Assembly: GCA_041749255.1 (NCBI GenBank)
Contig: JBGTBR010000025.1
Coordinates: 1 to 64,000 of the forward strand
Source: JABDLO01 sp041749255
GTDB taxonomy: Bacteria > Bacteroidota > Bacteroidia > Chitinophagales > Saprospiraceae
DNA length: 64,000 nt
Reading direction: 5' to 3'
This document shows, piece after piece, positions 27,341 to 34,983 of the stretch. The notes beneath the pieces are model-generated. The model had not been told where the DNA came from, ran no database searches, and worked only from the letters and a program-made list of their open reading frames with translations. Position 1 is the first letter of the stretch, and each line of letters begins with the position of its first letter. A program made the translations under genes and the position numbers.

Positions 27341-27374
27341 ATTCACCCCTTCCAATGCTTCAGAAGGGGTGAAT
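27341..27374 (-). terminator. Strong 12-bp inverted repeat downstream of wecB
   Basis: ATTCACCCCTTC (27341-27352) and GAAGGGGTGAAT (27363-27374) pair perfectly around a 10-nt loop. It lies 17 bp after the wecB stop on the minus strand. There is no clear T-run, so it may be a terminator, an RNA-stabilising hairpin or an extragenic palindrome. A near-perfect AAAGCTTT-centred palindrome lies close by at about 27287-27304. Confidence 0.6.
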
Positions 27375-27390
27375 TTATGATTGAAAATAG

Positions 27391-28494
27391 TCATGTTGGT
27401 TTGTTCATGGAAGCGATCACCTTTACAATTCTTTCAGCGGTTTTGCCGTCCCACAATGGAGGTATACCGCCTTTTTTCCACTGACCGGCCACCATTTTTT
27501 CCAGGTGTGAAACTATTTTACCGGGATCGGTTCCTACCATTTCATTGGTGCCGATGGTAACTGTTTCCGGTCTTTCAGTGCTGTCTCTCAGGGTCATACA
27601 CGGAATACCTAATACGGTAGCTTCTTCCGTGATTCCTCCTGAATCGGTGAGAATACCGCTGCTATTTTTTATGAGGTAAATAAATTCGAGATAGGGCATG
27701 GGTTGGGAAATGATGATCTGGCTATATGATTTTTGTATTCCGTCATAGATCTTTCTGGTACGGGGGTGCATGGGAAAGATCACTTTCTTACCTCCACAAT
27801 GGGCTTGAATGATAGACATCAGTTTTTCCAGATTGGCAGGATCATCGACGTTGGAAGGCCTGTGTAAAGTGGCGACCAGGTAAGAACCCTGAGTCAGTGA
27901 TTCTTTATCGAAAAAGTCTGGTTTTTGTACTCTTTCCAGGTTGGCCAATAGGGAATCAATCATAGTATTACCTACAAAAAATATTCTTTTGGAATCAACC
28001 CCTTCACCTTTGAGGTTTTGATTGGCCGTTTCTGAGGTAGTGAAAAAGAAATCGGTTATACTGTCTGTAACAATGCGGTTAATCTCCTCGGGCATACGTA
28101 TATCACCGGAGCGTATTCCCCCTTCGATGTGGGCAACATGAATCCATGCTTTTTTGGCTACAATAGAGCAGGCCATGGTTGATGTGACATCGCCTACTAC
28201 GATACAAAGTTCCGGCTTTTCATTTTGGAGAGAGCGTTCATATCCCGTCATAATCGCTGCAGTTTGTTCTGCCTGTGTGCCGCCACCTGCACCCAGATTG
28301 ATGTCTGGTTCCGGAATATTGAGCTGTTGAAAAAAGCTCTCACTCATGGCTTTGTCGTAATGCTGACCGGTGTGTATAAGTCGGTATTCTATTTTATTTT
28401 CATTGTTTTTGTTATGCTTGTGAATCGCATGAATGACCGGGCCTATTTTCATAAAATTGGGACGGGCACCCGCGATAATGTCGATTTTATTCAT
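27391..28494 (-). CDS. wecB: UDP-N-acetylglucosamine 2-epimerase (non-hydrolysing)
   Basis: GT-B-fold epimerase of 367 aa that interconverts UDP-GlcNAc and UDP-ManNAc in the cytosol. Motifs are GARPNFMKIGPVIHA at the start, HIEGGIRSGD (about 122-131), TLHRPSNVD and DSGGITEEA (about 280), typical of the non-hydrolysing WecB/MnaA class and unlike the NeuC-type gene at 52230. No UDP-ManNAc dehydrogenase (wecC) is in the window. It supplies ManNAc units for the wec-like pathway and may indirectly affect the nonulosonate branch. It is surrounded by repeat sequence upstream and a hairpin downstream. Confidence 0.92.
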   Translation of the reverse strand: MNKIDIIAGARPNFMKIGPVIHAIHKHNKNNENKIEYRLIHTGQHYDKAMSESFFQQLNIPEPDINLGAGGGTQAEQTAAIMTGYERSLQNEKPELCIVVGDVTSTMACSIVAKKAWIHVAHIEGGIRSGDIRMPEEINRIVTDSITDFFFTTSETANQNLKGEGVDSKRIFFVGNTMIDSLLANLERVQKPDFFDKESLTQGSYLVATLHRPSNVDDPANLEKLMSIIQAHCGGKKVIFPMHPRTRKIYDGIQKSYSQIIISQPMPYLEFIYLIKNSSGILTDSGGITEEATVLGIPCMTLRDSTERPETVTIGTNEMVGTDPGKIVSHLEKMVAGQWKKGGIPPLWDGKTAERIVKVIASMNKPT

Positions 28495-28507
28495 GGATCA
28501 ATTTTTT

Positions 28508-28775
28508 TAGCTCGTAGCTTTTCGCGGTTCGCAGTTGGCAATCTCTAATTCCAATATAATTCAAAAACCTATATCTCAACAACTCAAGACAACATATGAA
28601 AGCAAAGCAAAATAACGGGAGTAGCGCAAATGACGGCAAAGCCAAATGACGCGAAGCCAATGACTACTAATCACTAAACAGTGCAACGATAAACAGCGAA
28701 GCGATCAACCGCATAGCACTCAACAGCGAAGCTTTTTAGTTTAGAGAGTTTAGGGAGTTTAGAGCGTTTAGAGGT
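28508..28775. repeat. Mixed short-tandem-word patch 4
   Basis: Fills the gap between wecB and the ATPase gene. It contains an AGCTCGT remnant and GCAGTTG (28508-28537), AAATGACG words (about 28628-28665), a 32-bp unit (28672-28703) that is repeated exactly at 30142-30173, further GCGAAGC words (to about 28732), and GTTTAGAGA 9-mers (about 28739-28772). No gene is visible. Confidence 0.85.
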
Positions 28776-28800
28776 CATTCGGGTAAAAACTGCGAAGTAT

Positions 28801-30000
28801 TCAATAGGAGGATAAAAAGTCTTTTAGATTTACGATTTCGATACCGTCCATAGTATTGCCGGAAAATTTGTCAAAGGTGATGATCAACTTAGGATAATTA
28901 TCTTTGATCGCCAGCAGGTTACCAAATTCCCGTTTAAGGGTTTTGGTATCTGTTACCCTTAGTACCACCTGTATATATTTTTTTTCACCGTATTTTTGAG
29001 CAATAAAATCAATTTCATTTTGGTCCAATTTACCAACGTGTACCTGATAGCCTGATAATTGTAAATGGCAGAAGACCATGTTTTCTATAATTTTACCCAA
29101 ATCATCAGGTCGAAATCCCCAAATTGCATTGCGGATACCCAAATTTTCAAAGTAGTATTTCTCGCCAAATTCAAACAACCTTTTACCCTTTATATCATAC
29201 CGTTTTGCAGATAGGATAATAAAAGCATCCATCAGATGCTGGATATAGACCTGTACCTGATTGGGAGCCATATTTGTTTTTTGTGATTTTAAATAATCAC
29301 TAATGTTTTTTGCCGAGAAAAGACTCCCGATATGAGCAGCCAGATAGATCACAAGCCTCTCGAGAAAGTGAACATTGCGAACTGCATATCTTTGAATAAT
29401 GTCCCGGTATGCAATTGTGCTGTAGATATTTTTCAAATATTCCCAAGCTATTTCTTCTATTAACGGCAAGTGCCTCAGATAGGGAAGCCCACCAAATTTC
29501 ATATATAACATCAGGTTTTCATGTGAATTATCCAGTTGGTGAAACTCCAGGAACTCCGGGTAGGACAGACTGAAAACCGCAATTTCCATATGACGACCGC
29601 TTAAGAATCCGGCTACATCTCCTGACAACAATCTGGCATTACTTCCTGTACAATATATATCCAAATCTTTGTCCAGCGCCAGAGACCTTAACGCAACTTC
29701 AAAATCAGGTATATCTTGAATTTCATCTATAAATACGTAAGTTTTTCCGGCTTTATGATGATGGATGTAATCTGACAGGTCGGATGCTGATCTAATTGGG
29801 TCAAATTGAAGATCTTCTTTATTGATATAAATGATATGTGCCGCCGGGTTAGTTTTTTGCACATGTGAAATGATCTGAAACAACAAATAGCTTTTCCCTA
29901 CCCGTCGCTGTCCGGTAAATACTTTAATCAGGTTTTTGCCGATATACGGTATCACTCGATCCATGTAAAGGTCGCGTCTGATCAGATCTGCAGGGAGCAT
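28801..30000 (-). CDS. AAA+ ATPase with DUF4143-type C-terminal domain
   Basis: ATP-binding protein of 399 aa. Walker A is FTGQRRVGKSYL (about 29-40), Walker B is YVFIDEIQD, and a sensor region CTGSNARLL follows. The C-terminal part carries a winged-helix and a restriction-endonuclease-like DUF4143 segment (FIAQKYGEKKYIQV near 345). Such ATPases are common, scattered and poorly understood in Bacteroidota; toxin-antitoxin or mobile-element roles have been proposed. I take the ATG at 30000, while an in-frame TTG at 30012 adds four residues. It interrupts the sugar cluster and is bracketed by the same repeat words on both sides. Confidence 0.8.
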   Translation of the reverse strand: MLPADLIRRDLYMDRVIPYIGKNLIKVFTGQRRVGKSYLLFQIISHVQKTNPAAHIIYINKEDLQFDPIRSASDLSDYIHHHKAGKTYVFIDEIQDIPDFEVALRSLALDKDLDIYCTGSNARLLSGDVAGFLSGRHMEIAVFSLSYPEFLEFHQLDNSHENLMLYMKFGGLPYLRHLPLIEEIAWEYLKNIYSTIAYRDIIQRYAVRNVHFLERLVIYLAAHIGSLFSAKNISDYLKSQKTNMAPNQVQVYIQHLMDAFIILSAKRYDIKGKRLFEFGEKYYFENLGIRNAIWGFRPDDLGKIIENMVFCHLQLSGYQVHVGKLDQNEIDFIAQKYGEKKYIQVVLRVTDTKTLKREFGNLLAIKDNYPKLIITFDKFSGNTMDGIEIVNLKDFLSSY

Positions 30001-30066
30001 TAATTTTTTCAAAGTTTTAAATATAATTTTATCTTATTGCAAAAATAGTGTTAATTATAAGTATAT

Positions 30067-30534
30067 TTATAGCTTTTAGAGTGTTTATAAAGTTAGGGAG
30101 TTTATAGAGTATATAGAGTATATAGCGAGTAAAACTATAACCACTAAACAGTGCAACGATAAACAGCGAAGCGCTCAACAACAAAGCACTAAAAAGCGAA
30201 GCGAGGATTCTGCTCCCCTCAACCTCAACCTGCCGAAGGCGAAATCCTCAACCTCATATTAGCTCGTAGCTCGTAGTTGTTAGCTCGTAGCAAGGCCGTT
30301 AGTAGTAGTCAGAACCATCCTCTGATAACAAAATAATTAAAAAACACACAACAACTCGAAGACAACAAATGACGCGAAGCAAATGACGGCGTAGCCAAAT
30401 GACTAACCCCTAAACTTACTCAACCTTAACCTCAACCTGCCGAAGGCGAAAACCTTAAACTTGAGACTTTCGACTTTCCGACCTTAAGACCTTAAGACCT
30501 TCTGACCTTAAGACCTTCAGACTTTGAGACCTTC
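30067..30534. repeat. Mixed short-tandem-word patch 5
   Basis: A 470-bp patch upstream of the ATPase gene. It has GTTTATAGA/GTATATAGA words (30070-30129), the exact 32-bp direct repeat (30142-30173), GCGAAGC words, AACCTC plus GCCGAAGGCG words (30217-30255 and 30420-30455), AGCTCGT (30261-30290), AAATGACG words (about 30362-30403) and ACTTTCG/ACCTTC words (about 30460-30534). It runs directly into the stop codon of the sugar transferase gene. Confidence 0.88.
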
Positions 30535-31242
30535 CTAACGAGGCAATGAATGCAAACCTTGAATGGTCAACTCATCCGGGCGTTTGGGCAACCCATTTAA
30601 CACCCTGAACGTCCATTCGCTTCCGGGGAAAATGATTTGCCAAAAGGTGAGCAGCAAGATTTTCAAGTCGACAGAAAAAGAGATATTTTCCTGGTACCAC
30701 ATTTCCAGTGCCCCTTTGTAGGGGTAGATATATTTGGCATAATAATCCAGGGGGTCGAAACCCAAATTTTTGACAGCGGTCACCAGTTCTTCTTCGTCCC
30801 GGAATACCAGGGACCCAATGCCGGTTACACCTGGCCGGGTGTTGTAGATCTTTTCTTGAACCTCAGGAGTATATTTTTTGAAACTGGTAGGGATCAAAGG
30901 GCGTGCACCGACAAGACTCATTTCGCCAAGAACGACATTGATGATTTGGGGAAGCTCATTAATCTTGGAGATGCGGAGGTATTTACCCATTTGGGTTACT
31001 CTGGGGTCGTTGCGTAAGGTAAGTGCTTTAGTGCCCATGTTGATGCTGTTTTTCAGCATGGAGGAAAATTTCCAAACTTTGAACGGCTTCTTCCGGTAGC
31101 CAATGCGTTCCTGGAAGTAAAATATTTCGCCTTCACCAGAAAACCTTAGGAGGATAGAAATAATAAGGAAAAATGGCAACAATATAATTAAGCCCAATAA
31201 GGAAAAAAGAAAATCAAATAATCGTTTAAAATATAAATACAT
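30535..31242 (-). CDS. Initiating sugar transferase (phosphoglycosyl transferase) 2
   Basis: 235 aa, same family and topology as the gene at 20097-20771. One N-terminal hydrophobic segment (about 10-33) is followed by WKFSSML, RNDPRVTQMG, ISKINELPQIIN and GARPL. It transfers a sugar phosphate to the polyprenyl carrier. The genes encoded just upstream (NeuD-type acyltransferase, SDR, KAS III, ACP) form an operon with it, spaced by 11-12 bp or overlapping, so its sugar may be an acylated amino sugar. The C-terminus runs into repeat sequence after LHSLPR. Confidence 0.88.
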   Translation of the reverse strand: MYLYFKRLFDFLFSLLGLIILLPFFLIISILLRFSGEGEIFYFQERIGYRKKPFKVWKFSSMLKNSINMGTKALTLRNDPRVTQMGKYLRISKINELPQIINVVLGEMSLVGARPLIPTSFKKYTPEVQEKIYNTRPGVTGIGSLVFRDEEELVTAVKNLGFDPLDYYAKYIYPYKGALEMWYQENISFSVDLKILLLTFWQIIFPGSEWTFRVLNGLPKRPDELTIQGLHSLPR

Positions 31243-31253
31243 CGCCTACTGTA

Positions 31254-31913
31254 TCATTTAGCAGTTTTGGGGACGGCTATAACTTTTTCCTTGAAGCGGT
31301 AAAAAACTACCTCGTCATTTCCTACATTTTTATCCAGAGTCATGCCGGCTGCAATCTTGTTCCTATGGCCAACCTTGATGGAAGGAATAGTTGCACTATT
31401 AATCCCAAACAGATTTTCATCTCCCACTTCTGTAAATCCGGAAAAACAAACATTGGGAGTAATGAAATTGAATTTTCCAATTTTTGAATCGTGGCCGATG
31501 CTACATCGGGCATTTATAATAGTAAAATCTCCAATAGAAACATTGGGTCCGATATTCGCGTTGGGAGCAATGACTACGCCATTGCCTATTTCTGCTGATG
31601 CTGAAATATAAGTGTCCGGATGTATATAAGTGACAAATTCAGCTCCTTTCTCTACCAGAAATTCAACGATTGATCTTCTTCTTAAAATGTTGGCGATCCC
31701 CATGATATATTTGCAGTCATTTTGTACTTTATGATCCTGAACATCCCCGATTAATGGAGCGGAAAACTGATACCGAGCGTAATTTTCCGGAGACTTATCA
31801 AGGAATCCTGCAACTCTAAACCGATTCAGTTGAAAACGTTTGTTTTCATATGCGATGTAGTCATCTATTTCTGCAGCGTGACCACTAGCTCCCACAATTA
31901 TAACGTCGATCAT
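31254..31913 (-). CDS. NeuD/PglD-family sugar O- or N-acyltransferase 1
   Basis: 219 aa. An N-terminal Rossmann-like subdomain (IIVGASGHAAEI, 5-16) binds the UDP sugar, and a left-handed beta-helix of hexapeptide repeats (about 95-200) binds the acyl-CoA. The catalytic His is in SIGHDSKIG. This is the PglD/NeuD family that acetylates 4-amino sugars or sialic acids. It resembles the product of 34119-34763 more than the one at 54424. Its place between an initiating transferase and an ACP/KAS III set suggests it transfers an unusual acyl group from ACP rather than acetyl-CoA; this is inference. Confidence 0.83.
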   Translation of the reverse strand: MIDVIIVGASGHAAEIDDYIAYENKRFQLNRFRVAGFLDKSPENYARYQFSAPLIGDVQDHKVQNDCKYIMGIANILRRRSIVEFLVEKGAEFVTYIHPDTYISASAEIGNGVVIAPNANIGPNVSIGDFTIINARCSIGHDSKIGKFNFITPNVCFSGFTEVGDENLFGINSATIPSIKVGHRNKIAAGMTLDKNVGNDEVVFYRFKEKVIAVPKTAK

Positions 31914-31925
31914 AAATTTTTTTAT

Positions 31926-32702
31926 TTACCTGGCAGTATATCCGCCATCAATGACCAGATTGGTTCCAGTAACCCATCTTGACGCATCGGACAGAAGATA
32001 AATGACACCGTTAGCAACATCTTCCGGGGTTCCAAGTCCTAAAGGATGGTAACCTTTTATTCTTTCGAGGGTTGACTCATTTCCACTGTAAACAGAATTC
32101 ATCGACATAGGAGTAATCACCACACCCGGTGATATGCAATTAAAACGCACTTTTTTTGAAGCATATTCGATTGCCAAAGATTTTGATGCGGCAATCAAAG
32201 CTCCCTTTGACATTCCGTAAATGGTTTTTCCCGACTCACCTACAATACCCATGACGGATGTAATGAAAACTACGCTGAGCCCTTCTTCAGCCTTTAAAGA
32301 AGACTGACAAGCCATTTTTGTTAAATTCATGGAGGATATAACATTTGTGTTTAGCGTCTCCATTATCTTTTCAGGACTTATAGCTCTTAAGGGTAATGTC
32401 ACCGATATGCCGGCAGCATTTACAAGCCCATGTAGCCTGCCTAACTTTCCACACTCATTCTTGATTGTATCATTTACTTCCCTGAATTCATTTAAATCAA
32501 TACTTTGGCAGGAATGGATTTCCGGGTTTTGCATCATACTCCTGGTCTCCTCAAGGCGTTCTTTATTTCTACCCAACATGACCACTCTGGCCCCAGCTAT
32601 ACTGCAAGAAATGGCACATTGCCTTCCAATGCCAGAGGAGGCACCTGTAACTATAATATTTTTATTCATTAAACTAAAAGGGGAAAATGAATTCATAACC
32701 AT
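31926..32702 (-). CDS. SDR-family oxidoreductase (FabG-like)
   Basis: Classical short-chain dehydrogenase of 258 aa. It has GASSGIGR (19-26) for NAD(P) binding, NAAGIS, the catalytic Ser in the TSVMG segment and YGMSK as the YxxxK pair. The C-terminal VTGTNLVIDGGY is the FabG-like end. It probably reduces a 3-oxoacyl-ACP made by the KAS III enzyme encoded directly upstream. The start overlaps that gene's stop by one base (TAATG at 32700-32704), indicating translational coupling. Confidence 0.82.
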   Translation of the reverse strand: MVMNSFSPFSLMNKNIIVTGASSGIGRQCAISCSIAGARVVMLGRNKERLEETRSMMQNPEIHSCQSIDLNEFREVNDTIKNECGKLGRLHGLVNAAGISVTLPLRAISPEKIMETLNTNVISSMNLTKMACQSSLKAEEGLSVVFITSVMGIVGESGKTIYGMSKGALIAASKSLAIEYASKKVRFNCISPGVVITPMSMNSVYSGNESTLERIKGYHPLGLGTPEDVANGVIYLLSDASRWVTGTNLVIDGGYTAR

Positions 32703-33760
32703 TATACCTCTACTAAATCACTAATCATACAATTGTTGAAATTAACTATTGCGGTGGCCCAAGACATCCCCACACCAAAGCCTGACATTAATACTTTGCG
32801 GTTGCTTCTTAATTTATCCTGCAGTTGTGAAACGATGGTCAATGGGATGGATACCGATGAAGTATTGCCAAATTTCTCAATACAGGTAGGTACTTTTTCT
32901 TCTTGTAGTTTTAACTTCTTTGCCAGGTATCCGTTCATAAAACTGTTTGCCTGGTGAAATATGAAATAGTCAATATCAGATTTATCCATTTTTGCAAATT
33001 CCAATGTTAACTTAAAATCCTTAGGTACTTCTGCCAGCAGGAAGTTGAACACATCTACTCCGTTCATTAAACCATGCTCATCAGTACTCATATTGCCATG
33101 TTCGTCAATCACTCTTTCTTTGAGTGTTTCATGAGAACTTGGATATCTGTATCCACCACCTTTAATCTTGATAAGATCCTCCCTTGAACCGTCGGAATTC
33201 AATGAAAAAAAACTGGAACCAAATCGTTGATCTTTTTCAATGATGGCAGCGACCCCGGCATCACCAAACAGGAAAGCCACTTTCCGGTCTTTGGGGTGAT
33301 ATGCCCTTGACCTTGTTTCTCCATCGAGCAATAAAGCTTTCCTGATACCTCCCTGCTGAACCAACGCATAAATAACTGACATAGCATATATAAAGGCAGA
33401 ACAGCCTAAATTAATGTCAAATGCCATTGTCTGTTTGGACAATCCTAATCTTTCCTGTAAGATCACAGATGTGGCTGGCATGCGGTAGTCTGGTGTTTGT
33501 GAAACAAAAATGAGAAGATCAATTTCGGATTTTTCGATGGACAGGTCACTTATTAAGCGCTCAGCGGCAGCAAAGCATAGATCGGAAGCACAAGTACCTG
33601 GACTGGCAAATCTGCGTTCATAGATACCGATTTTGTCCACTACTTCTTTAACTTCTGCCGGACTGAAATACTGTGTGTATTCGTAATTGTTGATTACATT
33701 AGCTGGAATTCCCGCTGCCATCCCGGAGATTCCAACATCGTTAAACGTAAGTAAAGCCAT
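32702..33760 (-). CDS. 3-oxoacyl-ACP synthase III-like (KAS III)
   Basis: Thiolase-fold condensing enzyme of 352 aa. The catalytic triad is visible: Cys120 (NLGCSAF), His269 (FIFHQANSF) and Asn299 (FGNTSSVS). It joins an acyl-CoA starter to malonyl-ACP. Housekeeping FabH is normally near plsX/rpmF, so this copy beside an ACP and sugar acyltransferases is more likely dedicated to making a short acyl group for a surface sugar. It precedes the SDR with a one-base overlap and follows the ACP gene by 77 bp. Confidence 0.85.
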   Translation of the reverse strand: MALLTFNDVGISGMAAGIPANVINNYEYTQYFSPAEVKEVVDKIGIYERRFASPGTCASDLCFAAAERLISDLSIEKSEIDLLIFVSQTPDYRMPATSVILQERLGLSKQTMAFDINLGCSAFIYAMSVIYALVQQGGIRKALLLDGETRSRAYHPKDRKVAFLFGDAGVAAIIEKDQRFGSSFFSLNSDGSREDLIKIKGGGYRYPSSHETLKERVIDEHGNMSTDEHGLMNGVDVFNFLLAEVPKDFKLTLEFAKMDKSDIDYFIFHQANSFMNGYLAKKLKLQEEKVPTCIEKFGNTSSVSIPLTIVSQLQDKLRSNRKVLMSGFGVGMSWATAIVNFNNCMISDLVEV

Positions 33761-33837
33761 AATGTATTTTTGATTAGAACTTATGAATATTTACCCTAAT
33801 TTTCATGCATGATTTTAAAATCAATGTTAGTATCGTC

Positions 33838-34068
33838 TTAGCTCCCGGGAATTTTTCTTCTTATTTCATTTAATAAATCTTCTACGGTATTCAGCTTTTC
33901 AAAGTCCTTTTCTTCTATCTGAACATCAAATTCTGTATCAATTTCTGCAACGAGGGATAGCCTGCCCAGTGAGTCCCACTCATCATATTGACGAAATTTG
34001 TCGGTCAATTCAATTTCCCTGTCAATGTCGAGAGCTGTTTTCAGGACATTTTTAATTTTTTCTTCCAT
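33838..34068 (-). CDS. Acyl carrier protein, dedicated
   Basis: 76-aa ACP. Phosphopantetheine would attach to Ser33 in the DSL motif (YDEWDSLGRL). The protein is acidic and helical, the size of normal ACPs, but the sequence around the serine is unlike housekeeping AcpP (DSLDTVE). It should hold the acyl chain built by the neighbouring KAS III and SDR. Confidence 0.88.
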   Translation of the reverse strand: MEEKIKNVLKTALDIDREIELTDKFRQYDEWDSLGRLSLVAEIDTEFDVQIEEKDFEKLNTVEDLLNEIRRKIPGS

Positions 34069-34118
34069 TTTAATATTTGTTAACTGTTAGATTAAATCAT
34101 ACTGGAATTAAGTAGGCA

Positions 34119-34763
34119 TCATTTTTTTTCGAGTATTGTCGCTTTATTCCCTACCACAGTCACGTCAGATGGAACATCTTTGATGACAACTGCCCCTGCT
34201 CCTATTTTATTACGATCTCCAATTTTGATACCAGGTATGGTTGCACTATTGGTACCTAGCAAATTGTTACTTCCAATGATGGTGTTTCCGGATATAGCGA
34301 CCTGCGGGCTGATGAAATTGTAGTCACCTAATATAGAGTCATGACCAATGGTACACCTGGAATTGAGGATGCAAAAATTACCAATTTGAGCCATGGGTCC
34401 GACAGAAGCATTGTGGGAAATGACCACTCCTTCTCCAATTTTAGCCGAAGAGGCTATCAATGCAGTTGGATGGATAAATCCAGTAAAACTTGCTCCATCC
34501 CTCTTCAAGTCTTCTATCACCATTTGGCGAAATTTCAAATTGGCTATGCCCATAAGATATTGCACCCCATTCAAAGGCTGGTGACCAGTAATGGGGCCAA
34601 TAAATGGTTGGGGAAAACCATAATGGCGGTAGGTGTCGTCCTGATCGTCAATAAAGCCGACAATTTCCATACTTTCGGCAGGGTTCAGGCGATTGGCATA
34701 TTGCACATATTCCCATAATTCTGCAGCGTGTCCACTGGTACCGATGATGATTATTTTTTTCAT
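34119..34763 (-). CDS. NeuD/PglD-family sugar acyltransferase 2
   Basis: 214 aa with the same two-part architecture as the gene at 31254: IIIGTSGHAAELWEY at the start, a hexapeptide beta-helix (about 95-205) and TIGHDSILG with the catalytic His. The two are clear paralogues that bracket the ACP-KAS III-SDR genes. One may use acetyl-CoA and the other the ACP-bound product. It is the first gene of the acyl module on the minus strand, followed by the ACP gene after 50 bp. Confidence 0.83.
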   Translation of the reverse strand: MKKIIIIGTSGHAAELWEYVQYANRLNPAESMEIVGFIDDQDDTYRHYGFPQPFIGPITGHQPLNGVQYLMGIANLKFRQMVIEDLKRDGASFTGFIHPTALIASSAKIGEGVVISHNASVGPMAQIGNFCILNSRCTIGHDSILGDYNFISPQVAISGNTIIGSNNLLGTNSATIPGIKIGDRNKIGAGAVVIKDVPSDVTVVGNKATILEKK

Positions 34764-34983
34764 GGCAAATTTTATTTAGGCATTAAATTGAGACTCCTTT
34801 AAATAACTGCACTTTTTTTCTTAAGATACTCCCAATAGGTTGGTTGCAAAGGCTTCTTCGATGTAGAAGATTTATTTTGGTTTTTAGTGAAGGGAGCTAA
34901 AGTATATTTTATATAAGGAAATATTTTTATACGTGTTAATTATTAAATACCAAATGATTGGTTGGTAGTATGTTAGAAAGTAT

